Source of the DNA: Talinum fruticosum
Lineage: Eukaryota; Streptophyta; Magnoliopsida; Caryophyllales; Talinaceae
Assembly: GCA_021018815.1 (NCBI GenBank)
Contig: JAITYX010000004.1
Location: 4,715,501-4,779,500, forward strand
Direction of reading: 5' to 3'
Length of the DNA: 64,000 nucleotides
Shown here piece after piece: positions 25,201 to 37,300 of this stretch (its first letter is position 1; each line of letters begins with the position of its first letter). The notes below the pieces were generated by a model. It saw nothing but the letters and a program-made list of their open reading frames with translations. It ran no database searches and had not been told where the DNA came from. The position numbers were made by a program, and so were the translations under genes.

Positions 25201-28200
25201 TTAATAAACATGAATGCAGGTCGTCATATAGTCGGCAAATAAAAGCACAAGTATATGAGGAATAAAAACGCATACCATAAGGAGGTTCTTCAGCAATAAT
25301 GACATCTGTATCTATGTTGGCATGGATTATATGGCCATCAGTACTGCGACGGACAGTTCCCTTTATGCCCATCAAACAATGTTCCTTTACCAGGATTGAC
25401 AATACGCTTTAGAGGGACAAAGCAGATGATAACATTTCAGGTTGATGTTCCATGGAAAACTTATACTAACCTTAGAGTGCTGAAACAAAGTATGAGAATC
25501 ATGGCGCAACGCCGGAGTTGCTGTATGTTTGTTTGTCTTCACCCAACATATGTCCTCGCACCTCCTAAATCCCCACTGGTTCATGAGAGAAAACCACAGT
25601 AAATAATAAGTTGAAAAATCAACAGCTAATTATTGCTTGAAGTGTTTAAATAATCCCATTTATCGTGAAAGGGAGATGCACTATCAAATCAGCATCCCAT
25701 TGTTCATAAGTGTTGTGCTGTATCTTATCATTTTCCTCCAACCTTCAGCAGCTTACCTTCTTGAGACACTGTCGTCCTTGCTCAAGGCCCACGGCATCAC
25801 CAACCCAAAGGAATATAAAAGAAGGTGTGTCTGCTATTGCCTGCAATCACAAGTACGCAACTCAAATCGGATTCTCAGTACATTCAAGTAGCCATCACCA
25901 GAGCTGGCAGGTCTGACACAGCTCAGTTTAAACTCCCATAATTTGTAGAAAAAGTTAGTTTTTTGAAAGACCTACAGTGAATTTCATTATTTTCACATGA
26001 ACCATACCCACAAAAAATAACACAATGGCAGTGGCTCAGCATACATGATCATGTAGCATGTAATCAAGAGATTTGTTTTCCTAGTACTTGGAGCTTACAG
26101 CAACAAAACATTCATATGGACATACGGAGAGGTATTACACACATATTCATGCATTCAAAAAGAGGTCAGCATCCTTAACAAAATTTCCTTTCCAATATGA
26201 AAAGTTGCCAGAAAAGATATCCTTAAAATAATTACCTCAATCTTGAGATTCATGATCTCTTCAAATGTCCAGTACTCCATGTGGTCAGTGACACCAGGTG
26301 CTCGATGAACATATTCCTCCCAAGGAGGATCAACAAGAATAACATCAAACTTTGTCCCGAAAAATTCTGGTGACAGGACAAACTCCCGGAGATCACATTT
26401 ATGGTACATTGGAGGGGTAGCTGCTTTTGCAACGATCTCATCCTTCTTCTGTATAAGCTCCCGAAGCTTTGGATAATCCTCAACATTGGTCAGTTCCAGC
26501 TCCCTTATGAAATTCTGGGGCGCATGCCAGTGTCAACAAAATTTTGAGAGTAATCATTTTGCTCTCCTCTAGATGGAGCCTTACCTGGCGGCCCGCCACT
26601 TTTTGGGGAACCCAACCTCCGGAGCTTTTATCATTAGAATTTCCTCGACCAACAGGCACAATGGCATTTAATCCTGGTGCAGAGGCATTTGGAGGCATCC
26701 CTCTTCCTTGACCTTGTTGGTTGAAAAACATGGCTGGATTTGGCGTCCCCACATTAGGTGGAAATCGCTGTCCAGCTGGCCCAGGTGGAACTGGAGAAAC
26801 ACCAGGAGACACGGGCAACATGCTCATATCAACCCCTCGACCTCCGGGCCAAACCACTGGTGGAGAAAATGGAGAAACAAAAACACCAGGGGGACTGGAG
26901 GACCAGGAGCAGGAGGCATACCAGGATTAAGGTGTTGTAATGGACCAGGTGGGGGCATACCAAGATGTCCAAAAGGAGACCCCATCAAGGGTACTGGAAT
27001 GTTGACCGGTTGGTTGTCCCTTCCAGGAGGCCTGGCCCTGCCACCTCTACCTATCCTATTACCTTTTACACCCAGCTGAACCATCCTGCTGAAGGCACTT
27101 GGATCCTGACTACCATGTGAAGGCAAAGACCCACCACTGGAACTTTGACCACCAGAGGATCTAGCAGGAAAAGTACCTTGCTGGCCTCTTGATCTCCCAT
27201 CATCCCTCCATGTATTTTGATCTTGGATGAGAACAGCATCATCCACATACTTTCCACTTGAGTCATCAGCGGTTGACAAAGGTCCATCGAACCTGGATGG
27301 GTCATCTTGTGAACGTGTCCACTCATCATGTGTAGTTGATTTTGGACCATGTTGTGGAACAGCTTCAGTTCTCCTAGCAAAGGAAGATCCAGGGTCATCT
27401 CTTCCAGATTCAAGAGGTTTAGGCTGGATCTCTATTATATCATAGTTTTCACTTGATGCGAAATTTGAAGAGGCCTTGACAGCTTCACTCCTGGCATCTT
27501 TTCTGTTCCCAGTACGACCAACAGGCCACTCATTATCCATCCTGTCACGGCCACATCTGGGCATGTCCCGCTCTCTGTCACGATCATGAACTGAATCCAC
27601 ATCCCTGTCACTGCCAGCCTGCTGTCTTCTTTTCCAAATTTCTCTGGAGCCTTCCCTTTCTCTACTTCTATCACTCCAGCTACCTTCTCGACTTTTTCCT
27701 CTATCATCACGGAAGCCATCCCTCTCTGTTTCCTTGCGCTTTAAACTGCTGCTTCGTTCGTATTCTATCTCAGTGTTCTCTGATTCATGGCGATGCCTCC
27801 CACTCCTCTCAGGGGTTCTTGACCTTCGGGGATGACCAACTTCTCTTGAAGTTTTGTCCCTCACCCAGGCACTGCCATCATCTTCTGGGTTAGATAACCC
27901 ATCTCGATTATCTCCAGCATCACGGCCCACTCTTTGTTCCCTGTGCTTCTCACTTTTATCCCTACCTAATCTGTCTTCACGGGTCACAGGACTTGATTTA
28001 TAATCCTCTTCCACGGCATCTAATCTGTTCCTGCTTTTGGACCTATCAGAATCAATCCGTCTCTCCTCCCTGCTGTATGATTCACCCCTGTCACTGGCTG
28101 GCTCCAACACTCTGTCTTTTCGCTCACCAGTATCAATTCTGGAAGATGAGCCTCTTTCACGGGAACCCTCGAGCTTGGTATCAGATCCTATCCCACTTCT

Positions 28201-28876
28201 TGGTTCATGTCTACTATTATCAGCTTTTGTTATGGCGTCAGATTCATCCCATCTTCTCCGGCTCTTTACATCTTCAGATAAACCATGGCCCTTTTCTCGA
28301 TTGGTTTCCCTCCTTTCTGAGTGGCATGAATCTTTATCCAATGCCTTTTCATCCTCTACATCGCGTGCTTTTTCATCCTTGCTTTTGCCTCTCCGATGAG
28401 AACCTTCATGGTCAGAGAATTTTGAAGTTGTTTTTTAAATGCATTCCTGTCACTATCATCACTCCTAGCATGGCTTCTGCTCCCAGACTTTTCTCCACCA
28501 TCATGCCTGTTTTCTAATTCTCCATCCTGATACCAGTTGCTCAATTTCTCCAAAGCACTGGCTTCCTGCTTTTCTTTGCCTGCTTGGTGCTAGATTCCTT
28601 CTTCAAGTCATAGTCACCTTCATCCGTATCCCCTCTGCTTGATCCACCAGACACCTTTCGGCTCTCATTTCTGTCTCCTGAGCTCTTCCTCCTTCCACTT
28701 CCATCCCATCCATCAGCATCTTCTCCATTACTCGACTTTTTTGACTTACTTGACTTGTGCCTCCTTTTACCATTTCCCTCCCATTCCTCATCATCACCAG
28801 CCATATCTCTTCTGCCGTCTGAACCATCATCAACTTCCCTTTTGGCATAACTTCGACCCTTCTCTGGTGACTCCAT
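22247..28876 (-). CDS. MTB: MTB, METTL14-type subunit of the m6A mRNA methyltransferase (frame broken by five 1-base gaps)
   Basis: MTB partners MTA (METTL3) in the nuclear writer that makes N6-methyladenosine in mRNA. Coding exons: 28876-26236, 25840-25757, 25575-25471, 25384-25276, 23882-23731 and 22669-22247, about 1,170 residues. The long N-terminal half is charged (Arg, Asp, Ser, Glu) and carries the conserved [18 protein letters not shown] segment, followed by a Gly/Pro-rich linker. The MT-A70 domain contains [18 protein letters not shown] (DPPW codons at 26320-26331), [28 protein letters not shown] and [16 protein letters not shown]. As in other plant MTB proteins, DPPW is kept where animal METTL14 has EPPL. 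The first exon has five single-base frame breaks, at 28570-28573, 28431-28436, 26889-26893, 26600-26608 and 26517-26520; each is repaired by one extra base in a homopolymer, and the family sequence continues on both sides. I therefore treat the gene as functional, with sequence errors. Confidence 0.93.
24845..25030 (-). pseudogene. LINE reverse-transcriptase C-terminal relic inside an MTB intron
   Basis: Read on the minus strand, the sequence gives [17 protein letters not shown] followed by LLQYLKEH and a later stop. This is the typical 'W-IW-ERNRR-FEG' tail of plant non-LTR retrotransposon polyproteins. It lies in the 1.4-kb intron between the exons ending at 25276 and beginning at 23882, in the same orientation as MTB. 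Only the tail is recognisable. Confidence 0.7.
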
Positions 28877-30589
28877 TATTAGAGGTTATTAATTCTTCTT
28901 TTTTTCCCCCTTTCTTGTATCTCCGTACTACATGAATTGCTCAAATGGAAAATCAAACTACCAATGCAATGAACTGAAATGGAGGGAGAATGAGCAGACG
29001 TCAAAGTCAGGAGACAACCATCATACAAAATTTAAATTTCCCCACGCTCGCATATGTTAGATAAGTGAGAAGAAATCTTCTCCCCCGGAAAAAAATATAC
29101 AACCCATTCCTCCCCTTTTGTTTTCACATTCAGAAAATTGTGTAACTTAACCACATGGAGAAAAGAAACAAAACAACAGAGGAGACCAGGCTTGAAATTC
29201 AGAACAAATGTCCACTAAGTTTTCATCCTCGCGTTGTACTTAGTTATCTTATTATACTTGTAATTAATAAACACTGAACAACAAGAGCTAGTAGGACAAG
29301 AAAACGCTTACCAAATGCAAAAATAAAATTAACAATTACTGATAAACTTTAGCATCAGACACTATAAGATTATCGCCATCTCCCTCCTTTACAGGAAGGC
29401 CAGCCTCACACAGAACATGCTTTCAAAGACGGAGAAATAAGACCACCGTTAAAATCACTAGACCCAAATAAAAACTTGACAGTGAAAGCATATGAACCAA
29501 TTAATGAGGATATAGATACACCAATTATCCCCGGAGAGGGATTCAAATTGAGAGATAGAAGACTAGAAAAAATCAGTGAGGTATGAAAATTATAATGAAA
29601 TCAAAAGAAAGATCCCATCGTTTGGGTCCTCACCCTCAGTGCTTACCACCCATCTGTCTTCCTCCCAACCCCCGAGCAACCCTCTCTCAATGCATCAACG
29701 GAGAGAGAGAGACGAACATAATAAGCCCTCAAATGAAAGAAAGCACTGCCAATAAAGTCCCTCGTAAAACAAAGTGAGCTATCACATAATACAGACCCCT
29801 ATAAACCAAAGAAATTTCCTCCATGTTTGGTAAACCCTAGAAACAGAAATCAATACAGAAATAGTGACAAAAAGGATCGGAAAATTGCCTCGAATATTGA
29901 AGAGGGCGGCTGACAAAGCCGCAGCGGCCGTAGAAAGCACCGGAACCGGGGCGAGTGACGAAGATTCGGCGGTGTCGGGGAGATGCCGGCCGCACAGTCG
30001 CCGGCGACCGCTAGCGATATTCGCACCAAAGGAATTCCAGTGGTTTTTGAGGGCACAAAAAGAGCGACGACGAGGGGTTTTGCAATGTGCAGTCGTTAGT
30101 CGGCACTCTCTCTCTTACCCCTTTTCCTCTTATTTTATTTATTAGGCTTTTTTTTTGGGGGGGCGGATTGTTTAAGGTTCTGTGTGATTCTTCCTTTGAT
30201 GTGGAAAATTTATTAGATGTGATAATAATTTAATATCCATAAGGTAAAATTCATTTCAATAAATTTAAATTTTTAAAATTATTATTAATTTGATGATCTT
30301 ACTTTAAAAATTTGTAGTTTAAAATTAAAAAATTATATTTTTAGTTAAAATTAACAAATATATTCATTGTAAATTTGTAATGACCATCCTAAATGAATGA
30401 ATATGAAAATATTCAAAATATAATGGGCAATGACCCATAATTGTTTACCTAATGAATTTTAACACATATGAATGTAGCTCAATTTCAAATAAGTGTAGGA
30501 TGAGTATTTGGGAGGGAGTTATTAGGTTTGATGTTCATAATACAAATAAATTCTCAATTGATCTCGTTGACTCGTGCCAAGTGAGTACC
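28877..30589. other. MTB upstream region and divergent intergenic DNA
   Basis: No second gene seen. A GC-rich stretch at about 29870-30080 stands out from its AT-rich surroundings and is probably the MTB promoter or non-coding first exon, with a leader intron reaching towards 28900. I could not fix its donor. The open frames there (93 and 68 codons) show no family signature. Confidence 0.45.
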
Positions 30590-31020
30590 ATATGTTATAT
30601 TTAAGTATAATTAACTAAAATTAATATATTGTTACCTTCAAAAGTAGTGACCAATATGTCCCATACTTCCTTAGGAGTATCATGAGCGGATGCTCTGTTG
30701 AATTCGATTGCGCCAATGACACACATCGGAATGTTCATTTGTCTTAAAGTTTTTGTATGTCTCAAGTTCTTTTCAGTAGTGAATTCTAACTTCAATGTAA
30801 CTATTGTACGAGTGTCATCCATCTTGGTGGGAATGTAGGTGCCATTATAAATGATATCTCAAACTTCTTCATCGTAGTCTTGGATTAAGCACCCCATGAT
30901 CTTACTACAATGAGCAAAGTTTGATCCCTTGAACTTGGGTAGCTTGGTGAAAGATTTTTTTCATCGAACTTTCCATAGTTAAAAGTCATATAATCTTTAA
31001 ACCTTGGATTGTTAGATCAC
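30590..31020 (-). pseudogene. Ty1/copia-type gag fragment, degenerate
   Basis: On the minus strand, the sequence reads FTKLPKFKGSNFAHCSKIMG, then DIIYNGTYIPTK, then IGAIEFNRASAHDTPKEVWD and ILVTTFEGNN. These match the order of a copia-type gag ('kf-G-NF--W', 'A--I---v-----AkeaWd-L---yeG'). Stops and shifts break the frame, no LTRs could be assigned, and no pol sequence follows. A dead fragment. Confidence 0.65.
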
Positions 31021-31029
31021 TTGAGAAGG

Positions 31030-34000
31030 TTAGGCTCGATACCAACCGAAGGTCTCGCTATTTGAGAGTCCGAAACACCTTAAGTGGGTGAATAACTAAA
31101 TAGTTTATAAGTAGGGAGCATATAAATTATTTACTAAAAGAACATATGTTATTACATACGTTTAGATATCCTTACATTTTAGACATATACACTGAAAATC
31201 ATTGTACTGTTATGAGTCAAAAAAAAAACACATTCAAAATTGATATTATGTAACAATGTTAAATATGTTCAAATTACATACCACTAACAATCAGCACTAA
31301 AGTTAAATATTGTTAATGTTTAACACCACCAAATTACAAAATTATTATCGTCAAATTTGTCTTTTTATTAATTATATTTAACAAACACGTGGGGGCAACT
31401 TTGATAATTCAATATATGTGAAAATGCAATCAAACATACTTATAAATAGCAATTAACTAGGCATAAATGCATAAAAAATAATAATATTCTATCAACAAAT
31501 AACAACACTTGTCACTGTAATCAAATAAATAATAACAATCTCAACTAGAGATTTAGAGAATGTAATCTGCCGTTACAAGCCATTAAAACCATATGCTAGT
31601 CTTATGGATCAGCTCGAACAACAAATTGCCAAGCCAAATAGACGAGGAAGGTGATGAATGTCCCATTGGAACCAGGCATTCACTATCCCCTTTGATCGTC
31701 ATATAAAGGATGCTACCCTACACATTGACATTGTCCATGCACATGTTGCAAAGAGCACTCGGTCGTAGATTGGTTCGACTAAGCTCTTCCTTTGAAAAAT
31801 AATCGAAGATGATGCCATTTAAAACGTTGTTGATCGCAAACTCATATTCTAATCAAAGTACATACATGTGATCGCTCCCTAGAAAGATAAAAAGTTTTAA
31901 AGCACGGTTCACCATATTAGATACCCTGGTCCATAAAATTTGTCTTCTCATAGTTTGACAGATAAAAGATCACACCATATTGGTAGTTACATATGTCATT
32001 CCTTATATTATACCATTATCTATAGCATATCCACACCAGAGTTGCGTACATATACGAGACAACCCGTAATTTATGTTCGATCAAAGTACATACATGCAAA
32101 ATCAAATTGTGAATACGAGCAACAAAGTCAAGTAATAGAGGGTAAAGCATCAATTTTCGATATCGGCATGCAAAGGTTCGAATCTAAACAATGATAAAAA
32201 AAATTGAGGGAAATAGAGTTAGAATTAGCTATAGATACGATTGCTAGACAATTAAGTGAAACTATCGTAAATTAAGGATTATATAAGATGAAACATCGGA
32301 TTACTTGTTTTGCATTTGTAATATTCTACTTGTTTATCATAACAAGTTAGATTTTAAAAATCCATCGTGTGGATTTTGTAAGTATCACAGTTCATGTCAC
32401 AATGGCTTACTCTTCTTCTTCCTTTTTTTCCCCCTTTTCTTGTTTGTTTCTTCTTCTTGTGTTTTTTTAAAACAAAACCATTATATTAAACCATCTGTTT
32501 ATTGGGATTTGGGTATCAAACTTGCTCGAGTACTTGGAGAACTTAATATTTTATTATTACTATTTTTATGAGAAGATAAGCTAATATTAATTACTAGTGG
32601 GGATACGAGAATAACGAGTTATTGTGTTATGAATTATACAGGGTATGCTCCAATCAAACTCTATCAATAATAAGAATGACTATTTATCGGGCATGGATTC
32701 GGTCCGTCTTAATCTATATTCATTTTTTTTTTTTTATGTGCTTAGACCCAAACTAAAATCAGGCTCATTGGATCTATGAATATTGGATTGAGACATAGAC
32801 TTTGTGGGTTTATAAGTCCTTATTAATGGGTCAAAGTTTTTTCATGTTAATTTGTGAATATTTAATATTATTTCACGTTTGAAGGCAATTTGTCAACATT
32901 TAACATATTAAATATGACCAAAATATCATGTTTTAATGCATAAATCAAAATATACAATAACTATAATATAAAGTACAAATTATTAGAGAACAGAAAGGAA
33001 GAGTAGGGAGCGAGCAAGAGGTAGAGAAGAGAGTGAAAGATACATAGAGAGGCAGAATAGCAATAGCAGTCACTAGTACTCACATAAATGAGTCAATGTA
33101 TCCTAACCGAGTTTTGAGTAAGATTTGAATCTCAATTTCTTAAACCCAGGTCCAAACCCAAACTCAGACCCAATTTAGATTTATTGGATCTAAATTTTTG
33201 AACTCATACCTAATTAAATGAATAGAGTCTTATATGTATGAATCGAATAAAAAACCCACTATCATCCATATCTATCGACATAATTATGCTATTCGAGTAG
33301 AAGATAAAAGAATATAAGCCACTTGCCGAGAGGTGAGTGGCTTGATGGCCACTCACCCTATTCCAAGGCTCTCCACCAAGTTTCAATCCTGGTAAGCATA
33401 AATTTCTCGAGTTTGAAAATTTGTGTGTTGTGAGCATAGTTATGTTTAGCATACCCTCCCGGTCCCGTTAAATCCGTTGGGCTTTCCCCAAGACAGGGGT
33501 CTAATGGGTGGGCCACCTACCCTTGAAAAAAAGAAAGAATATAAGCCACTTATACCACATGGAATATTTCAAACCAAAGTCATCACAACTCCTTTGCACA
33601 AAAAGAAGGATAAACCAAAAATATCCAAATCCAAAGAAAAAAAGAAGAAGAAAAGATCGACTTATTTCGACTTTTTTCAATTAACAAGAACTTATTTTGA
33701 TTTTTCCTTTTTTGATGATGTGGTATTTGTACATCAAATTACGATGGTATTACTTTTCTACTCCAAATACTTCATTATTTATAGTTAACCGTCTAAATTT
33801 GTAAATCTAAATAGTAATTAAATTATTTCAATAAATATTAAGTATAAAATATTTATTTTTCCGTCACATAATGGAGATTCACAACAATAAACCATCAATA
33901 CAATACTATAAGAACAATTATGAAAATTGTTTAGCTTATTTCATAAACTACCTAAATGTTTTTATAATTATGGGTTTAAATCTTATTTATATTTCTATAT

Positions 34001-34160
34001 ATATAAAAAGACAATCTTATTTACATTGAAAAATTGAAGGTGTAACAAAAAAAAAGTTGAAGGAAAAGGTAGACTAAATTTTGTAATGTTTTTTCTTTTC
34101 TATTTTTTTAATAAGAGTAATGGTTTTTTTTTTTTTTTTTATAAATAAGAGTAATGGGTT
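31030..34160. other. Gene-free AT-rich region between MTB and fibrillarin
   Basis: No protein-like frame. The part at 31560-31920 is more GC-rich and may belong to the same retrotransposon debris as the gag fragment. The SINE at 33325-33533 is listed separately. Long T tracts lie at 32726-32740 and 34120-34140. Confidence 0.55.
33325..33533 (+). mobile_element. tRNA-derived SINE, copy 2 (209 bp)
   Basis: A perfect 18-bp target duplication AAAGAATATAAGCCACTT flanks it (33307-33324 and 33534-33551), and it ends in an A-rich tail. The head carries 'gatggccactcaccctattcc' and a B-box-like 'gtttcaatcctgg'; the 3' half carries 'ttaaatccgttgggc...ccaagacaggggtctaat'. Both halves align with the SINE at 14612-14805. 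The perfect duplication suggests this insertion is younger than copy 1. Confidence 0.9.
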
Positions 34161-34166
34161 TTTAGA

Positions 34167-34354
34167 TGGGCCACAATTTTATTACCATCAGTGTACCCTA
34201 AAAGCCCAAAGCTCTGAAAGAGGCCCAGATTTTGGCACAATAATTGCTCAAAAATGTCTGAAGTCTAAACCCTAAACCCTAAATTCACCCTATTTATACC
34301 ACAGCTCCAAAGTTTCGTTGGCTTCCTCATTCTCATCAGTTCCTAAAACCCTAA
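34167..34354 (+). promoter_or_regulatory. Fibrillarin promoter: site II motifs, telo-box, TATA
   Basis: Three TGGGCY (site II) words lie at 34167-34172 (forward) and at 34203-34208 and 34222-34227 (reverse). A telo-box TAAACCCTAAACCCTAAA lies at 34266-34283, a TATTTATA box at 34291-34298, and a second telo-box AAACCCTAA in the leader at 34346-34354. Telo-box plus site II is the known signature of plant ribosomal-protein and nucleolar genes, linked to TCP-type factors and growth control. Here it sits about 100-230 bases before the fibrillarin ATG. Motifs are seen; regulation is inferred. Confidence 0.8.
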
Positions 34355-34394
34355 TCACTACCTTTCTCTCTCTTGTTTCTCGTTCATTTCGAAG

Positions 34395-37300
34395 ATGAAG
34401 CCGCAAGGAAGAGGTATGCCCATGTTCCTTTTTCCACTGAAGTTTTTCATGACCTTTGATATATTTAAGTTGTTTTAATCCAATGCTTATTGTTGTAGAA
34501 AGTCCATGCGATTAATCGTTCTGTTAAGTTTTGATTGTTTTTAAGCTAGACCCAGATAGTTTATGGTTCGATTCATAAGAAGTTTGAGTTTTTAATTTAT
34601 TGTTCATTTTGCTTCTAATGAAAGACGAAAGATTCAATCTTGATATGATATATCATCCAGAAATTTGTATTGTTTTTCGACCTAAATCCAACCCATTTAT
34701 GTGATTTTACTCTGACAATCTTAACGCAATACAGGAGGAAGAGGAGGTTTTGGAGGCCGGGGAGGAGGCCGAGGAGATGGGGGAGAGGAAGAGGCGGAGG
34801 TCGAGGCCTCGGAGCTAGGGGTGGCATATCGAAGCCTCAAAGAGGCGGACGCGGCGGCGGAGGCCGTGGCGGTGGAAGGGGCCGTGGCGGAAGGGGTGGA
34901 GGAATGAAGGGAGGAAGCAAGGTTATTGTAGAGCCTCATAGACACGAGGGTGTTTTCCTTGCCAAGGGGAAAGAGGATGCGCTTGTCACCAAGAACATGG
35001 TCCCTGGTGAATCTGTTTACAATGAAAAGAGAATTGCTGTCCAGGTATTTTTCTGCCCTTTATTTTAGAAAGTGTTAGTTTTGTTAGTTTTTTTCCCATG
35101 TGTTAGTGTTAGTGATTAGTGATTGGTTATGTAGACTTGTGTTTTTAAATTACGTAAATGATATGAGTTATGCTAATATCCGTCCTGTGGTGATGATTTT
35201 CTGTCTAAACAAATATGGCCCTTTTTTCGGGATACATTATATTGTCTTTTGTTGATGTTGTATGGAGGTGTTCACCCTTTTATAAATTCGCCCATATCAT
35301 TTTAACCCCTAACTTTATTTAATCTATGTTAAGGCATTGGGTTGGTTGGATCCTTTTGAGGAGGACCAACTCAATTTTATGTGTTTAGGTTTTTTATGAT
35401 AAACACAAGCATTTATCTACCTGATTTTTATTAGATTTTATGATGTGATCTATCGCATCATTTTTGACTGGAGCATATTTTGATGGTTATGTGCAGCAAG
35501 AAGATGGAACTAAGATTGAATACAGGGTATGGAATCCCTTCCGTTCCAAGCTGGCAGCTGCCATTATTGGTGGTGTTGACAATATTTGGATTGTAAGTTG
35601 TCTTGAAGAGTAATGTTTTTTAGGTTTTTTTCCATTTGGGTTATGTGCCGTCCATACTTATTGGACTTATATGCACTTGTTTCTTACAGAAACCTGGTGC
35701 TAAGGTTTTGTATCTTGGAGCTGCTTCTGGAACCACCGTGTCACATGTTTCTGATGTTGTTGGGCCGGTAAGTTTCATGTTTATGTAAGATCACTGTGTG
35801 TTTTTTTTGTTGAATGACTTTGTTTGACGAAGTGTGTTCTTTGCAGAACGGTGTTGTCTATGCTGTTGAGTTTTCACACAGAAGTGGCAGAGATTTGGTC
35901 AACATGGCAAAGAAGAGGACCAATGTTATCCCCATCATTGAAGATGCTAGGCATCCAGCCAAGTACAGAATGCTGGTTGGCATGGTTGATGTAATATTTT
36001 CTGATGTTGCTCAACCTGATCAGGTATATGCCTTCGATTTATTTTTTCTTGATAAAACTATATGGACTTTGATTAATGGTTGTTTGTTCACTTGTAATTA
36101 TTTTTGCATTTTCAGTTCAGCAAGCCTTCAATGTTTATTTAAATTGTCTATCTAATTTGATATCCATTGATTCAATTTCTCAATATTGTCTAATCTTATA
36201 AATTTTATTTTCAATGAATTGGTAATTTTCATAAATGTTGTTTTCTTACATATTATGTTGTTGAAATTTGAAAGTCAGTGTCTTTGAGGTATTTTGTTCT
36301 TTTTTAGTTTTTTTGGTTTTTTAATTTAACAAATCATGCATATGATGAGTAACTCGGATTCCCCTTCAAGACTTATTGGGTGATGTCAACTCCGAGTATC
36401 TGATGCGTTTAAGTCATGTTTTTCTTTCCCATTAGTTTGCTTGGATTATGATTTATGGTTGGATTCACTGTGAAAATTTTACTCTTCTTACCAAATTACC
36501 TTTTGAAAAATTGTTCTTTTTTTCCTCCAGTTTTAGTGACATTACAATCTGTTATGCACACAATTCTTCTTCTTCTACCTCCTTCTCATCCAACTTGCTT
36601 TTGTTACAATCAATCCCTTGAGTTTCTCTTTTTGATTTTTTGGACTACTTTGTCCTATTTTAAATTCTTGTTTGGAAAGAGTTTGTGATCTTGCTTTGCA
36701 TGTTATTCCGAGAAGATATTTGCCTGATATTTTCTGCTTGATTAGTATTTTGTAGCTTGCTGTAAGATATACTACCTCTTTGAAGCTCATGTGTTTGGAT
36801 GGTGTTTATTCTTTTCTTAGAGCTAATATTTAGTTGGGCCTCTTTTCCATGTTAAAATATTTGATGAGGAATCATTTCTCTGCTGTTAATTGGTAAGTTG
36901 TGTAATTGAAGTTTCATGAAAAGGCCCCTGATTCAATTTTTCCTTCACTTGTTGATATTGGTTTAGAGATTGGAGAGGAAGGTGTGTACCTTGACTTCTT
37001 TTCCCTTGTGTGTGTGGTTCCTTCAGTATTGAAGGAGTTCTGAGGAGGAATTGATTTTCTCTAAAGTGGAATAGATATGAATATTTATGGGTTTTCCTCT
37101 TTTAGTGGTGGCAGAATGTTTTTATATGCACATTAGGATTGATCCAGTTTACTGCAATGTGTTTTGCCTTGTTTACAATTGGGATTAAGTGTTTAATGTT
37201 GATCTTAATACTGTTCTGAGTTCCCTTGTCTTTAATGTGTTTAATGTTGATCTTAATACTGTTCCGAGTTCCCTTGTCTGTATCAATTTCACACTACTCT

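Noticed and set aside
28356..28553. Separate small gene read from the 65-codon minus-strand frame
   Set aside because: It is the MTB segment between two homopolymer frame breaks, with MTB family sequence continuing on both sides.
30590..34160. Complete LTR retrotransposon or viral insertion
   Set aside because: Only a copia-type gag fragment is readable; there is no pol, no paired LTRs and no viral genes.
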